A stretch of DNA of 64,000 nucleotides, taken from Plantactinospora soyae. Its GTDB lineage: Bacteria > Actinomycetota > Actinomycetes > Mycobacteriales > Micromonosporaceae. Of this stretch, positions 7,006 through 14,931 are shown one piece after another (positions within the stretch are counted from its first letter, which is position 1; every line of letters starts with the position of its first letter). The notes beneath the pieces were generated by a model. The model made no database searches. It was not told the origin of the DNA and worked only from the letters and a program-made list of their open reading frames with translations. A program made the translations under genes and the position numbers. The stretch lies in the NCBI RefSeq assembly GCF_014874095.1, contig NZ_JADBEB010000001.1, positions 4,526,001 through 4,590,000 of the forward strand. The letters are read 5' to 3'.

Positions 7006-9555
7006 TTGCAGATCTCGCGCCGCGCCGTACTGTCGATGATCCCCGCGACCGGCCTGCTGGCGGTGGCCCAGCCGCTGCGGGCCAGGGCCGCGACACCGCC
7101 GGACCGGGTGCCCGCCGACGCCACCGCCGACCACGCCGTACTGCTCGGCAACACCGTCGCGATCTTCGCCGGTACCGCCGAATCCAATGCCCGGCCCGAG
7201 GTCGCCGCCAAGCTCGCGGCCATCGAATCGACCGCGCGGTCCCGACTCGACGCGCTCGAGGGCGCCGGGCCGGGCGAACTCTTCCGGGGCGTGCCGCTGG
7301 GCACCAGTGACCCGAACCTGACGACGTCGTTCCAGTACCTTTACGAGATCGCCCTCGCCACCCGGGTCCCCGGCGGCACCCTTCCCGACCCCGACGCGGT
7401 GGCGCGACGGGTCGTCGACGGCCTCGGCTGGCTCTACGACAACTACTACGGCGACCAGTCGAAGGGCTACTACGGCAACTGGCACAACTGGGAGATCGGC
7501 ATCTCCAACCACGTCACCAGGATCCTGGTCCTGCTGATGGCGCAGATCGCGGCGTACCGGCCCGACCTTCCCGGCACCTACGTCGGGGCGATGGACGCGT
7601 ACCTGCGCAACGGCAGAGACGGCGACGTCGACCTCGACTCGCGGTTCCACACCGGCGCCAACCTCGCCGACATCGCGACGAACCGGATCCTCCAGGGTGC
7701 CGTCCTCGGCGACGACGCCCGGATCAGCAAGGCCCTCGCCGACCAGCTCACCGTCTTCGCCACCATCGACCCGTACGACCTGCGGCACGGGGTCACCGAC
7801 GGCTACTACGCCGACGGCTCGTTCATCCAGCACGCCTCGGTCGCCTACACCGGCTCGTACGGCAAGAATCTGCTCACCCGGGTCGTGCAGACCATCAAGA
7901 TCCTCGAAGGCACCGGTTACGTCCAGGGCGCGGACCTCGTCGGCGTGGTCCAGGGCTGGGTGGTGAACGGGTTCGCCCCGCTCATCTTCGAGGGCTGGAT
8001 GATGGAGATCGTCAAGGGTCGCGCGGTGTCCCGGACCGCGACCGGGTACGCCGACGTCGCGATCGTGGTCGAAGCGGTCGTCGACCTGTCCGGTTACGCC
8101 ACCGGCACCGACGCCCGGGCGCTGGCCGGCTACGTCACGTTCGTCCGGCAGACCTCCCGGGCCGCGCTCAACCCGACCACCTTCGTCTCGCCGGTCAGCA
8201 TCGCCCGGTACGCCGACATCCTCGCCGATTCGTCGGTGCCGGCCGCCGACCTCAATCCGGCCGCCCGCAACGTCGGGTTCAACGCGATGGACAAGACCGT
8301 GCACCGCCGTCCCGGCTACGCCTTCGCGCTCGCCCGCAGCTCCAGCCGGATCAGCAAGTACGAGTACATGAGCGGCGAGAACCTGATGCCGTGGTTCCAG
8401 GGCGACGGCGCCCACCACCTCTATCTCGCCGGACAGGACCAGACCCAGGCGTACGGCGTCGACTACTACACGGCCGTCTCGCCGTACCGGCTTTCCGGCG
8501 TCACCGCACCGGTGGAGCACCGGCACACGATTCCCGAGCTCTACGGCACCGCGTGGTACGACAACCCGGAGCGCGGCTTCACCTCGTCGTCGGAGTCGCA
8601 GAACACGTACGTCTACTTTCCGCGTGGCACCAACGGGTACTCCGGCGGCGCCAGCCTCGGCCCGTACGGGGCGGCCGGGCTGGTCCAGTCCAGCGACGCC
8701 GGGTACGCCGCCAAGCAGGCCGGTGAGCTGCCCGACGACTTCGTCGCCTACCGTAACGCCGAGGCGACCAAGTCGTGGTTCATGCTCGACGACGAGATCG
8801 TGGTGCTCGCCGCGGGAGTCGGTGACAGCGCCGGCCGCGCGGTGACGACCACCCTGGACAGCCGGATCGCCGAGCCCTCGGACGCCGTCTCGCTGACCGG
8901 GGAACTCCGGACCGGCAGGGCCTTCACCGGCACCGGTACGGCCCCGCTGGCCTGGCTGCGCTACGCCAACGCCGGTCAGAACACGGCGGTCGGGTACGTC
9001 TTTCTCGCCGGCGGCCCGCCGATCGTCCTGCTCGACACCGTCACCCGGAGCCGCCGGGTCGTCCGCACCGCCAACCCCGACACCATGGTGCGCAAGCAGG
9101 TCTTCTCGGTCGCCGTCGAGCAGGCCGCCGGCGCACCGCCCAGCGCGCTGGCGTATGCGCTGGTGCCGAACGCGTCGGCGCAACGGCTGCGGTCGTACCG
9201 GCACGGGCCGGTGGTGGTCCTGGCCAACAGCACCCGGATCCAGGCGATCCGGCACTCGGGGCTGGATCTGGTCGCGGCCAACGTCTTCGGGTCCGGCCGG
9301 TACCAGGTCGACCGGCTCTCGATCGACGGCCCGGCGTCGGTGCTGGTGCGGCAGAACCGCGACCACAGCACCTCGGTCGCGGTCTCCGATCCGACGATGG
9401 GGCGCGACACGGTCTCGGTGACCCTGCGCGGCCGGCGGCTCCGGGTGGTCGCGGCGGACGACGTGGTCCGGGTCGACCGGATCCCCGGCGGCACCCGGAT
9501 CCAGGTCGCCACCCGGCGGGCGTACGGCCGCAGTTTCGGCGTGACACTCCGGTAG
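7006..9555 (+). CDS. secreted polysaccharide lyase family 8 (hyaluronate/chondroitin/xanthan lyase type)
   Basis: An 849-residue enzyme that would cleave uronic-acid-containing polysaccharides by beta-elimination outside the cell. A twin-arginine signal (ISRRAVLSM then a hydrophobic stretch) occupies about residues 1-32. The alpha/alpha toroid shows the family catalytic set: Asn219 (TGANLAD), His276 (SFIQHASVAY) and Tyr285 (TGSYGKN). The aromatic patch GNWHNWEIG near 157-165 is also typical. The rest is the beta-sandwich super-sandwich and C-terminal domain. TTG 7006 is chosen because GGAG lies 7 nt upstream and translation then begins directly at the Tat signal; an alternative TTG is at 6964. 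Hyaluronan, chondroitin and xanthan side-chain activities cannot be told apart by eye. Confidence 0.88.
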   Translation: MQISRRAVLSMIPATGLLAVAQPLRARAATPPDRVPADATADHAVLLGNTVAIFAGTAESNARPEVAAKLAAIESTARSRLDALEGAGPGELFRGVPLGTSDPNLTTSFQYLYEIALATRVPGGTLPDPDAVARRVVDGLGWLYDNYYGDQSKGYYGNWHNWEIGISNHVTRILVLLMAQIAAYRPDLPGTYVGAMDAYLRNGRDGDVDLDSRFHTGANLADIATNRILQGAVLGDDARISKALADQLTVFATIDPYDLRHGVTDGYYADGSFIQHASVAYTGSYGKNLLTRVVQTIKILEGTGYVQGADLVGVVQGWVVNGFAPLIFEGWMMEIVKGRAVSRTATGYADVAIVVEAVVDLSGYATGTDARALAGYVTFVRQTSRAALNPTTFVSPVSIARYADILADSSVPAADLNPAARNVGFNAMDKTVHRRPGYAFALARSSSRISKYEYMSGENLMPWFQGDGAHHLYLAGQDQTQAYGVDYYTAVSPYRLSGVTAPVEHRHTIPELYGTAWYDNPERGFTSSSESQNTYVYFPRGTNGYSGGASLGPYGAAGLVQSSDAGYAAKQAGELPDDFVAYRNAEATKSWFMLDDEIVVLAAGVGDSAGRAVTTTLDSRIAEPSDAVSLTGELRTGRAFTGTGTAPLAWLRYANAGQNTAVGYVFLAGGPPIVLLDTVTRSRRVVRTANPDTMVRKQVFSVAVEQAAGAPPSALAYALVPNASAQRLRSYRHGPVVVLANSTRIQAIRHSGLDLVAANVFGSGRYQVDRLSIDGPASVLVRQNRDHSTSVAVSDPTMGRDTVSVTLRGRRLRVVAADDVVRVDRIPGGTRIQVATRRAYGRSFGVTLR

Positions 9556-9611
9556 TTCCGGTCGGCCGTCGCCGGTGACCACGCGCCTCGATCGTGGGAT
9601 AGTGCAGAGCC

Positions 9612-10265
9612 ATGGACGCCGCGCAGTTCTGGGCCCTGGTCGAGGAATCCGCCGCCGCGCACACCGATCCGGACGAGCGGTCCGAGTGGCTGATCGAGCG
9701 GCTGTCCAGGCTTCCGGTGAGCCAGATCTTCGCCTTCGAGGCCCGGCTCGCGCAGGAGGACGCCCGGGCGATGACCTGGCTGATGTGGGGAGCCGCGCAC
9801 CGGATCCTCTCGTTCTGCTCCGACGACGGCTTCACCGACTTCCGGGCCTGGGCGGTCGGGCTCGGCCGGGACACGTTCCGGCGGATCGTCCGTCAGCCCG
9901 ACGAGTTGGCCCTGCTGCCCGGGGTACGACGACTGGCGGGACGCCCGTGTCGAGATTGGACGGAGGTCGAGTGGCCCGGTTGGGAGGGCCTGACCTCCGT
10001 CGCCGACGGCGCGTACGAACGCCGCACCGGTGACGAGGGCGACCTCGGCGAGCAGTCCTGGCCGGTGACCGGCGACCGGCGTACCCCGGCGACGTTCACC
10101 GACCCGCGCTGGGACTTCGACGATCCCGTCGAGGCCGCCCGCCGGCTGCCCCGGTTGACGGCGCTCTTTCCGGAGACCGAGGCGCAACGGCACCGGCAGT
10201 TCGACCGGGAACTCGCGGCCCGGGGCGAAACTCCCGCGAACTTCTTCTTCGGCAACCGCGACTGA
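9612..10265 (+). CDS. DUF4240-type conserved actinobacterial protein
   Basis: A 217-residue cytoplasmic protein with the MDAAQFWALVEESAA start and the pattern DARAMTWLMWGAAHRI / FTDFRAWAVGLGRDTFR seen in DUF4240 proteins. No catalytic motif is recognisable and the molecular function is unknown. It has no signal peptide or membrane segment. It stands alone between the PL8 gene and a convergent SEC-C gene, with a 23-bp tandem repeat array separating the two 3' ends. Confidence 0.65.
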   Translation: MDAAQFWALVEESAAAHTDPDERSEWLIERLSRLPVSQIFAFEARLAQEDARAMTWLMWGAAHRILSFCSDDGFTDFRAWAVGLGRDTFRRIVRQPDELALLPGVRRLAGRPCRDWTEVEWPGWEGLTSVADGAYERRTGDEGDLGEQSWPVTGDRRTPATFTDPRWDFDDPVEAARRLPRLTALFPETEAQRHRQFDRELAARGETPANFFFGNRD

Positions 10266-10276
10266 ACGCCAGACCG

Positions 10277-10346
10277 GTCAGCTACTGAGCGCTGACCCGG
10301 GCAGCCACTGAGCACTGGCCCGGGCAGCCACTGAGCACTGGCCCGG
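10277..10346. repeat. 23-24 bp tandem repeat between convergent genes
   Basis: There are three consecutive units, GTCAGCTACTGAGCGCTGACCCGG followed by two identical copies of the GCAGCCACTGAGCACTGGCCCGG type. The array ends exactly where the SEC-C gene's stop codon begins. Each unit has internal dyad character (CAGC.ACTGAGC.CTG), which suggests a terminator role in both directions. Confidence 0.75.
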
Positions 10347-11411
10347 TCAGCTCCGAGCGCGCGGCAGGCAGCACTTCTTGTACTTCAGTCCCGAACCGCA
10401 CCAGCACGCCCCGTTGCGTTCCGGCGGCCACGGAAGCTGCGCGGAGCGGGTCGCCAGCTCCTCCGCGTACCCGGTCCGGCTCTGCTGCTCCGCCGGATCC
10501 GTGCCCTGCCGGGTGCCGTAGTCGGCGAGTCCGTCGGCCGAGCCGCGCAGCGGGCCCACCCCGATGCGCCCGAGGTTGGCCTGCCGGACGAGTTCCCGCT
10601 GTACCCGGGCCCGGTGCTCGTCCCAGTCCCGGCCGTACGTCTCGGCCAGGCTGGACCAGCGCGCGGAGAGGGCGTCGAAGTCGTCCCGTGGCCAGAACAG
10701 CCGGGCCTCGGCACCGGGTTCGGCGGTCGCGGCCTGGGTGGCGTTGCTGAACAGTTCGTTCTCCAGCCGGTCGGCCAGGTTGTCGTTCTGGTCGTGTGGC
10801 AGCGAGAGTTCGCGCCGTACCCGGTGCCGCTGTTGCAGCAGGAAGAAGAGCACTCCGGAGGCTTCCAGCGCCGTCGGCTCGGCCGGCGTCTGCGTGGACT
10901 CGGCCGGCGTTTCGGTGGACTCGGCCGGTGCCTCCGGCGGGGCGGCCCGGTCCCGCAGCGCGGTCTCCACCGCCGAGGTCAGCCACTGCTCGGCGAGGTC
11001 GGTCCGGCCACCCGTGTCGAGCGCGGCACTGAGGTAGGCGGCGGCGTCGGGGTGCTCGCCCAGCAGCGGACGCAGGACGGTGAGTTCGGCGAGTGCCTGG
11101 TCGGCCCGGCCGAGCCGGAACAGGATCCGCGCGTGCAGCGCCCGGGCGAAGCCCGCGTCGGTGTCACCGCTGTCCCCGTACGCCTGCACGGCCTGGTCCG
11201 CGTACCGCAGCGCGGCGTCGAGCTTCGCCTTGACCTCGGCGATCTCGGCGGCCAGCGTCAGCGCCCGGCCGGTGTCCGCCGGGTCCGCGAGCCGGCCCTG
11301 GGCGACCGCGTCGGCGATCTCGGCGGCGATGCCGAGCGGGTTGGCCGCGCCGAGCGCGGACTGCCGGAGTTCGGTGAGATCTGCGCTGGTGAGAACGTCT
11401 TTCGTCGGCAC
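10347..11411 (-). CDS. TPR-like protein with C-terminal SEC-C zinc motif
   Basis: A 354-residue protein. The N-terminal half is helical with tetratricopeptide character (repeats around ADQAVQAYGDSGDTDAGFAR and LGRADQALAELTVLRPLLG). A Pro/Glu/Thr-rich linker (PAESTETPAESTQTPAEPT) follows. The extreme C-terminus carries the SEC-C metal-binding signature CWCGSGLKYKKCC, which in SecA and many stand-alone proteins binds zinc. GTG 11411 is the preferred start because the upstream continuation of the frame is composition-driven, but its ribosome-binding site is weak. It is divergent from the first GH78 gene, about 190 bp apart. The function is unknown; a scaffold or chaperone-like role is a guess. 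Confidence 0.7.
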   Translation of the reverse strand: MPTKDVLTSADLTELRQSALGAANPLGIAAEIADAVAQGRLADPADTGRALTLAAEIAEVKAKLDAALRYADQAVQAYGDSGDTDAGFARALHARILFRLGRADQALAELTVLRPLLGEHPDAAAYLSAALDTGGRTDLAEQWLTSAVETALRDRAAPPEAPAESTETPAESTQTPAEPTALEASGVLFFLLQQRHRVRRELSLPHDQNDNLADRLENELFSNATQAATAEPGAEARLFWPRDDFDALSARWSSLAETYGRDWDEHRARVQRELVRQANLGRIGVGPLRGSADGLADYGTRQGTDPAEQQSRTGYAEELATRSAQLPWPPERNGACWCGSGLKYKKCCLPRARS

Positions 11412-11575
11412 CGTTTCACCGTACTGCGGTAGCCCGGCGCAACCCGGCCGCTCGGGGAGTTGCGCCCGTCTCACCGGGCCTGCGGAACCAGAACCCGCTG
11501 GTGGTTTCGGCATTCCTGGCCGGATCCGGCCATCGTGACCGTCTTCACGCGGCCCACTCTGCGGCGTAACCTGCC

Positions 11576-11587
11576 TGAAACGATTCA
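11576..11587. promoter_or_regulatory. rhamnose-regulon operator before the first GH78 gene
   Basis: TGAAACGATTCA has perfect TGAA/TTCA arms. It lies just before the AGGAGG ribosome-binding site (11589-11595) of the GH78 gene. It matches the sites at 27030, 32884, 33050, 33072 and 33126, which precede the third GH78 gene, the LacI gene and the ABC importer. A repressor bound here would block transcription or initiation directly. Confidence 0.7.
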
Positions 11588-11600
11588 GTAGGAGGACGGG

Positions 11601-14600
11601 TTGAGTCAGCCCAGCGCCGACCAGACCGCCGAGACCACCACCGCGTTCTCCCGCCGAGGGTTCCTCGCCGCGAGCGGCACTCTCGCGATCGGTGCCGCCT
11701 CCGCAGCCACCGGAATCGCGGTCGGAGCCGTGGCCGACGCCGCTCCGGCGCTCGCGACGCCCGCCGGGAAACCGGCCCCGACCGGCCTGCTCACCTCCCT
11801 CCTGGACACTCCGCTCGGAATCGTCCCGGACCGGCCACGACTGAGCTGGATCGTGCCCGCACTCGGCCGGGCACCCCGGCAGTACGCGTACCAGGTGCAG
11901 GTCGCGCACACCCGCAAGGAACTGTCCAGCCGGGGCGGCGTGGTCTGGGACAGCGGCCGGGTCAGCTCGGCCGAATCCACCGCCGTGGCGTACGCCGGGC
12001 CACCGCTGCGGCCCGGCTCGCTCTACCACTGGCGGGTCCGTACCTGGGCCACGCCGAGCCTCGTCTCGCACTGGTCCGAGCCGCAGACCGTGGTCACCGC
12101 CGCCGGGAACACCTGGATCGCGGAGCCCATCTGGGCGCCGGACGGCAGCGTGGCGCTCGGCGACGGCACGTTCGAGGTCTCGGTCACCATCACCGCCGTC
12201 GCCGCGAGCCTCTGGTTCCGGGCCCAGAACAGCGCCAACAACTACCTCTGGCAACTGCGCGCCGGTACGCCCGGAGTGCTCCGGACCCACGTACAGCGGG
12301 GTGGCAGCTACACGGTGCTGGCCGACAAGCCGATCGGGGTGGCCGTACCGGTGGGCACCCCGCTGCGGCTGCGGGTCGAACTCGACGGCTCCACCATCCG
12401 GACCTTTCTCGGGGAGAGCCTGGTCGACACGACTGTCGACGGCACGTACGCCGCCGGCAGCATCGGGTTCCGCAACGGCAGCACCGAGTCGCAGCGGTTC
12501 GGATCGGCGACCTTCACCGATCCGGCCGGCACCCGGCTGGTCGACGAGGACTTTCTGGCCGGGCCGGGAGTGTTCACCGGTGGCACCGTCGCCGACGGTG
12601 AGCTGGTCGTCGACCGGGGCCGGTCGGTGCTGGCGACGCTGGGCGAGAGCAACGACTGGGCCCTGCTGCGTACCGAGGTGGTGTTGCCGAACAAGCCGAT
12701 CGCCGGCGCCTTCGTCCACGCGACCGCACAGTCACCGGAGCCGACCCGGCAGTACGTCTACAAGCTCTGGCTCGGCGGCCGGATCGTGGGCGTGGGGCCG
12801 GTACGGGCGATGGCCGGGGAGGCCCGTTACCAGACCCACGACGTGACGAGCCGGCTGCGCGCCGGACGCAACGTGCTCGCCGCGCTCTGCTACTCGCCGC
12901 AGGAGCGCGGCTTCCTCGCCCAGCTCGTCGTCGTGTTCGCCGACGGTACCCGGCAGGTGTTCGCGACCGGCGACGGCTGGCGGTCCCGCCGGGCGGGCGG
13001 CTGGCGGCCACCGTCGGGCACCACCGGCGGTGGCTACTACCAGGCGCCGCAGGAGTACATCGACGCCCGACGGGAGCCGGTCGGCTGGACCGGAACCGGC
13101 TTCGACGACCACGACTGGGAGCCGGCGGTGGCCGCCCCGCTCACCCGTGCGCTGGAACCGGCCTGGGTCACGAACATGGCCTACAGCTACCGGCGCCCGA
13201 CGGCGGTCGAACGGCCCGAGCCCGGTCGGTGGCTCTTCGACCTGGGCCGGGAGGTGGTCGGCGGGATCCGGCTGTCGGTCGTCGGCATAGCCGGGCAGAC
13301 CGTGGAGGTCCGACTCGGCGAGGAACGCACCGACACCGGCGCCCGGTACAACCTGCGGGCCGGGCAGACGTACCGGGAGGTCTGGACGCTGCGGGACGGG
13401 CGGCAGCAGCTCGAACACTGGGGCTACCGGGCCTTCCGCTGGGTCGAACTCGTCGCCGACCCGGCGCTGGACCTGACCCGTGCCGTCGAGGCGGCGGTGC
13501 TGAAACTTCCGTGGCAGGACGACGACGCCGCCTTCGCCAGTTCGGATCCGGACCTGGACCGGGTCTTCGAGATGTGCCGCTACTCGATCGAGGCGACCCG
13601 GCAGGACCTCTACCAGGACACCCCGACCCGGGAGCGCGGGCCGTACGAGGGCGACGCCATCATCAACCAGCTCTCCGAGTACGCCACCCAACGCTCGTAC
13701 GCGCTGGCCCGGTACTCGACGTCGTACCTGGCCCGGCGGCCGACCTGGCCGGCGGAGTACCGGTTGCAGACCGTCCTCACCGCCTGGGCGGACTACCTGG
13801 CGACCGGTGATCCGTCGAATCTCGCGGCCGACTACGACCTCTTCGTCGACCGGCAGCTCGACGAGGCGCTCAATCCGGCCGGCCTGGTCGAGAAGAACCC
13901 GGGCAGCTCCAGCCAGAGCAATGCCGACCTGGTCGACTGGCCGGCGAGCAACCGGGACGGCTACGTCTTCACCCGGATCAACACCGTGATCAACGCCTGG
14001 CAGTACGCGGCCTTCGACGCGCTGTCCAGGATCGCCGGGGTGCTCGACCGCACCGCCGACCAGCAGCGGTACGCCGAGCTGGCCGCACGGCTGCGCACGG
14101 CGCTCAACGCCGCCATGTTCGATCCGGCCACCGGCGCCTACCGCGACGGGCTGGGCACCGACCACCAGGCCCAGCATGCGAGCGCGTTCCCGCTGGCCCT
14201 GGGTGTGGCCGAGGAGCGGCACGTCCGGGCCCTGGGGGAGCGGCTCGCAGCCGGAGGTATGCGGGTCAGCGTCTACGGCGCGCAGTTCCTGCTGGAGGCG
14301 CTCTACCGGGCCGGCATGGCCGACGCCGCGCACGCGTTGTTGACCAGCCGGGAACAGTCGTCCTGGCTGCACATGATGGACGACCTCGGCGCCACCATCG
14401 TGATGGAGGCGTGGGACCCGTCGATCAAGCCGAACACGACGTTCTCGCACGCCTGGGGTTCGGCACCGGCCAACATCGTGCCCCGGTTCGTCGCCGGGGT
14501 CCGGCCGCTGGCCCCCGGCGCCCGGGAGATGCTGATCGCACCGCAGCCCGGACCGCTGAGCTGGCTGCGTGCGACGGTGCCGACCGTACGGGGACCGGTC

Positions 14601-14828
14601 CGGGTGCACTTCGACCGGCGGCGCGGCGGTCACCTGAGCGTGGCCCTGCCGCCGAACGTCTCCGGGCGGATCGAACTCGAACTCGCCGCCCTCGGCATCA
14701 CCGACGTCCGGCGGCTCCGGGTCCGCTCCGAGGGCCGGTCGCCGTACCGGTCGGTCGCGGACGGGCGGCTGGTGCTGAGCCGGGTCGAGCCGGGCTCCAC
14801 GGTGGTCGAGTGGCCCGACCGGCACTGA
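11601..14828 (+). CDS. secreted GH78 alpha-L-rhamnosidase (Tat substrate)
   Basis: A 1075-residue enzyme predicted to remove terminal alpha-L-rhamnose from plant glycans or glycosides outside the cell. A twin-arginine signal (FSRRGFLAASG, about residues 15-50) suggests export after folding. Domains in order are an N-terminal fibronectin-like domain (about 58-160), a concanavalin-like insert (about 170-335), a rhamnosidase N-domain (about 345-500), the (alpha/alpha)6 catalytic barrel (about 630-980) and a C-terminal beta-domain. The acid motif is DTPTRERGPYEGDA (673-686, candidate Glu678) and the base motif is VMEAWDP with Glu936. TTG 11601 is preceded by AGGAGG at 5-nt spacing. A second GH78 gene starts 103 bp downstream in the same orientation, so they are probably co-transcribed from the operator at 11576. 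Confidence 0.9.
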   Translation: MSQPSADQTAETTTAFSRRGFLAASGTLAIGAASAATGIAVGAVADAAPALATPAGKPAPTGLLTSLLDTPLGIVPDRPRLSWIVPALGRAPRQYAYQVQVAHTRKELSSRGGVVWDSGRVSSAESTAVAYAGPPLRPGSLYHWRVRTWATPSLVSHWSEPQTVVTAAGNTWIAEPIWAPDGSVALGDGTFEVSVTITAVAASLWFRAQNSANNYLWQLRAGTPGVLRTHVQRGGSYTVLADKPIGVAVPVGTPLRLRVELDGSTIRTFLGESLVDTTVDGTYAAGSIGFRNGSTESQRFGSATFTDPAGTRLVDEDFLAGPGVFTGGTVADGELVVDRGRSVLATLGESNDWALLRTEVVLPNKPIAGAFVHATAQSPEPTRQYVYKLWLGGRIVGVGPVRAMAGEARYQTHDVTSRLRAGRNVLAALCYSPQERGFLAQLVVVFADGTRQVFATGDGWRSRRAGGWRPPSGTTGGGYYQAPQEYIDARREPVGWTGTGFDDHDWEPAVAAPLTRALEPAWVTNMAYSYRRPTAVERPEPGRWLFDLGREVVGGIRLSVVGIAGQTVEVRLGEERTDTGARYNLRAGQTYREVWTLRDGRQQLEHWGYRAFRWVELVADPALDLTRAVEAAVLKLPWQDDDAAFASSDPDLDRVFEMCRYSIEATRQDLYQDTPTRERGPYEGDAIINQLSEYATQRSYALARYSTSYLARRPTWPAEYRLQTVLTAWADYLATGDPSNLAADYDLFVDRQLDEALNPAGLVEKNPGSSSQSNADLVDWPASNRDGYVFTRINTVINAWQYAAFDALSRIAGVLDRTADQQRYAELAARLRTALNAAMFDPATGAYRDGLGTDHQAQHASAFPLALGVAEERHVRALGERLAAGGMRVSVYGAQFLLEALYRAGMADAAHALLTSREQSSWLHMMDDLGATIVMEAWDPSIKPNTTFSHAWGSAPANIVPRFVAGVRPLAPGAREMLIAPQPGPLSWLRATVPTVRGPVRVHFDRRRGGHLSVALPPNVSGRIELELAALGITDVRRLRVRSEGRSPYRSVADGRLVLSRVEPGSTVVEWPDRH

Positions 14829-14931
14829 ACCGCCACCGCCACCGCCGTCACCATTGCCGTCCAGCCGAGTCGGAGCCGCGGCGATCGCAGTCGAACCAGC
14901 ACCGCCAGCACCGGTAAAAGAGGAGACACAG

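Noticed and set aside
10277-10346. CRISPR-like or regulatory repeat array
   Set aside because: Only three head-to-tail units without spacers lie between convergent stops, so a terminator or slippage repeat is more likely.
11408-11418. A further rhamnose-type operator at the SEC-C gene start
   Set aside because: Only the half-site CGTTTCA matches; the other half does not, so it was not counted in the regulon.
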